Source: Mucilaginibacter sp. 14171R-50 (GTDB taxonomy: Bacteria; Bacteroidota; Bacteroidia; Sphingobacteriales; Sphingobacteriaceae). From it: a stretch of DNA of 64,000 bases. How positions within the stretch are numbered: position 1 is the first letter of the stretch; each line of letters starts with the position of its first letter. The notes under the pieces were generated by a model, which worked only from the letters and a program-made list of their open reading frames with translations, searched no databases and was not told the origin of the DNA. The stretch lies in NCBI RefSeq assembly GCF_010093045.1, contig NZ_CP048115.1, positions 4,154,001 through 4,218,000 on the forward strand, written 5' to 3'. Positions 63,916-64,000 of the stretch are shown in pieces. A program made the translations under genes and the position numbers.

Positions 63916-64000
63916 CTACTGCATAGGTTTAGGATCGATGTTTACCACGGCACCCTGGCCCGGCAGCGAGTTAACATTTAACTGCCCGCTAAATAACTTA
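63916..64000 (-). CDS. Histidine kinase, C-terminal end (partial)
   Basis: The minus strand reads into the window edge with a frame that ends in TAG at 63916-63918. It encodes KLFSGQLNVNSLPGQGAVVN and eight further residues. The S-x-P-G-x-G pattern is the G2 box of the HATPase domain near the C-terminus of histidine kinases. The rest lies outside. The response regulator at 63209-63859 follows. Confidence 0.7.
   Translation of the reverse strand, partial: KLFSGQLNVNSLPGQGAVVNIDPKPMQ

Noticed and set aside
1-64000. CRISPR array, insertion sequence, prophage or integrase
   Set aside because: No regularly spaced repeats, transposase or integrase motifs, or flanking direct repeats were seen; the tRNA genes have no attached integrase.

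Overview
The window looks like chromosome of a Bacteroidota bacterium, most likely Sphingobacteriaceae (Mucilaginibacter- or Pedobacter-like). The grounds are SusC/SusD pairs, many glycoside hydrolases with Sec or lipoprotein signals, a tRNA promoter of the Bacteroidota TTTG / TAnnTTTG type, absence of clear Shine-Dalgarno sites, and typical Bacteroidota families (DUF4199, DUF4961, DUF5004, DUF4185). The genus is inferred from overall resemblance, not proven.

Layout. (1) 1-2.9 kb: housekeeping genes (end of a rhodanese gene, mltG, a hotdog thioesterase, a YihY membrane protein, tRNA-Ser-UGA). (2) 3-36.5 kb: a large polysaccharide utilisation locus (PUL) for a mannose-containing glycan. It holds two GH92 alpha-mannosidases, a divergent GH38-like protein, a GH2 beta-mannosidase-type enzyme, a GH78-type enzyme, three SGNH esterases, one alpha/beta-hydrolase esterase, a DUF4185 protein, two SusC and two SusD proteins, DUF4961 and DUF5004 lipoproteins, an FHS-type sugar permease and a LacI regulator. 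A 16-bp near-palindrome, GCTAAATYGATTTAGC, or a version with one good half, lies upstream of eight transcription units here, including the LacI gene itself, so the locus reads as one local regulon. (3) 36.7-51 kb: a 5'-truncated beta-propeller glycosidase remnant, then an L-rhamnose module: GntR regulator, GH106, RhaT, bifunctional RhaD, RhaI, rhamnulokinase and GH78. This module covers cleavage of terminal rhamnose, uptake and catabolism to DHAP and lactate. (4) 51.5-59.1 kb: a glycoconjugate cluster with an O-carbamoyltransferase, a GT2, two GT9 (heptosyltransferase family), a GmhB-like phosphatase and two GT4 enzymes in two converging arms. (5) 59.5-64 kb: CDF cation exporter, tRNA-Ser-CGA, DUF4199 plus membrane LuxR pair, SSB-like protein, two response regulators and the end of a histidine kinase.

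How it fits together. SusCD pairs and surface lipoproteins would bind and import the glycan, esterases remove acyl groups, and GH92/GH38/GH2 release mannose. The neighbouring GH106/GH78 and rha genes would remove and consume rhamnose. The adjacency of both modules raises the possibility of a rhamnose-decorated mannan as natural substrate. The carbamoyltransferase/GT cluster has no obvious link to the PUL and is the best candidate for an undescribed biosynthetic system.
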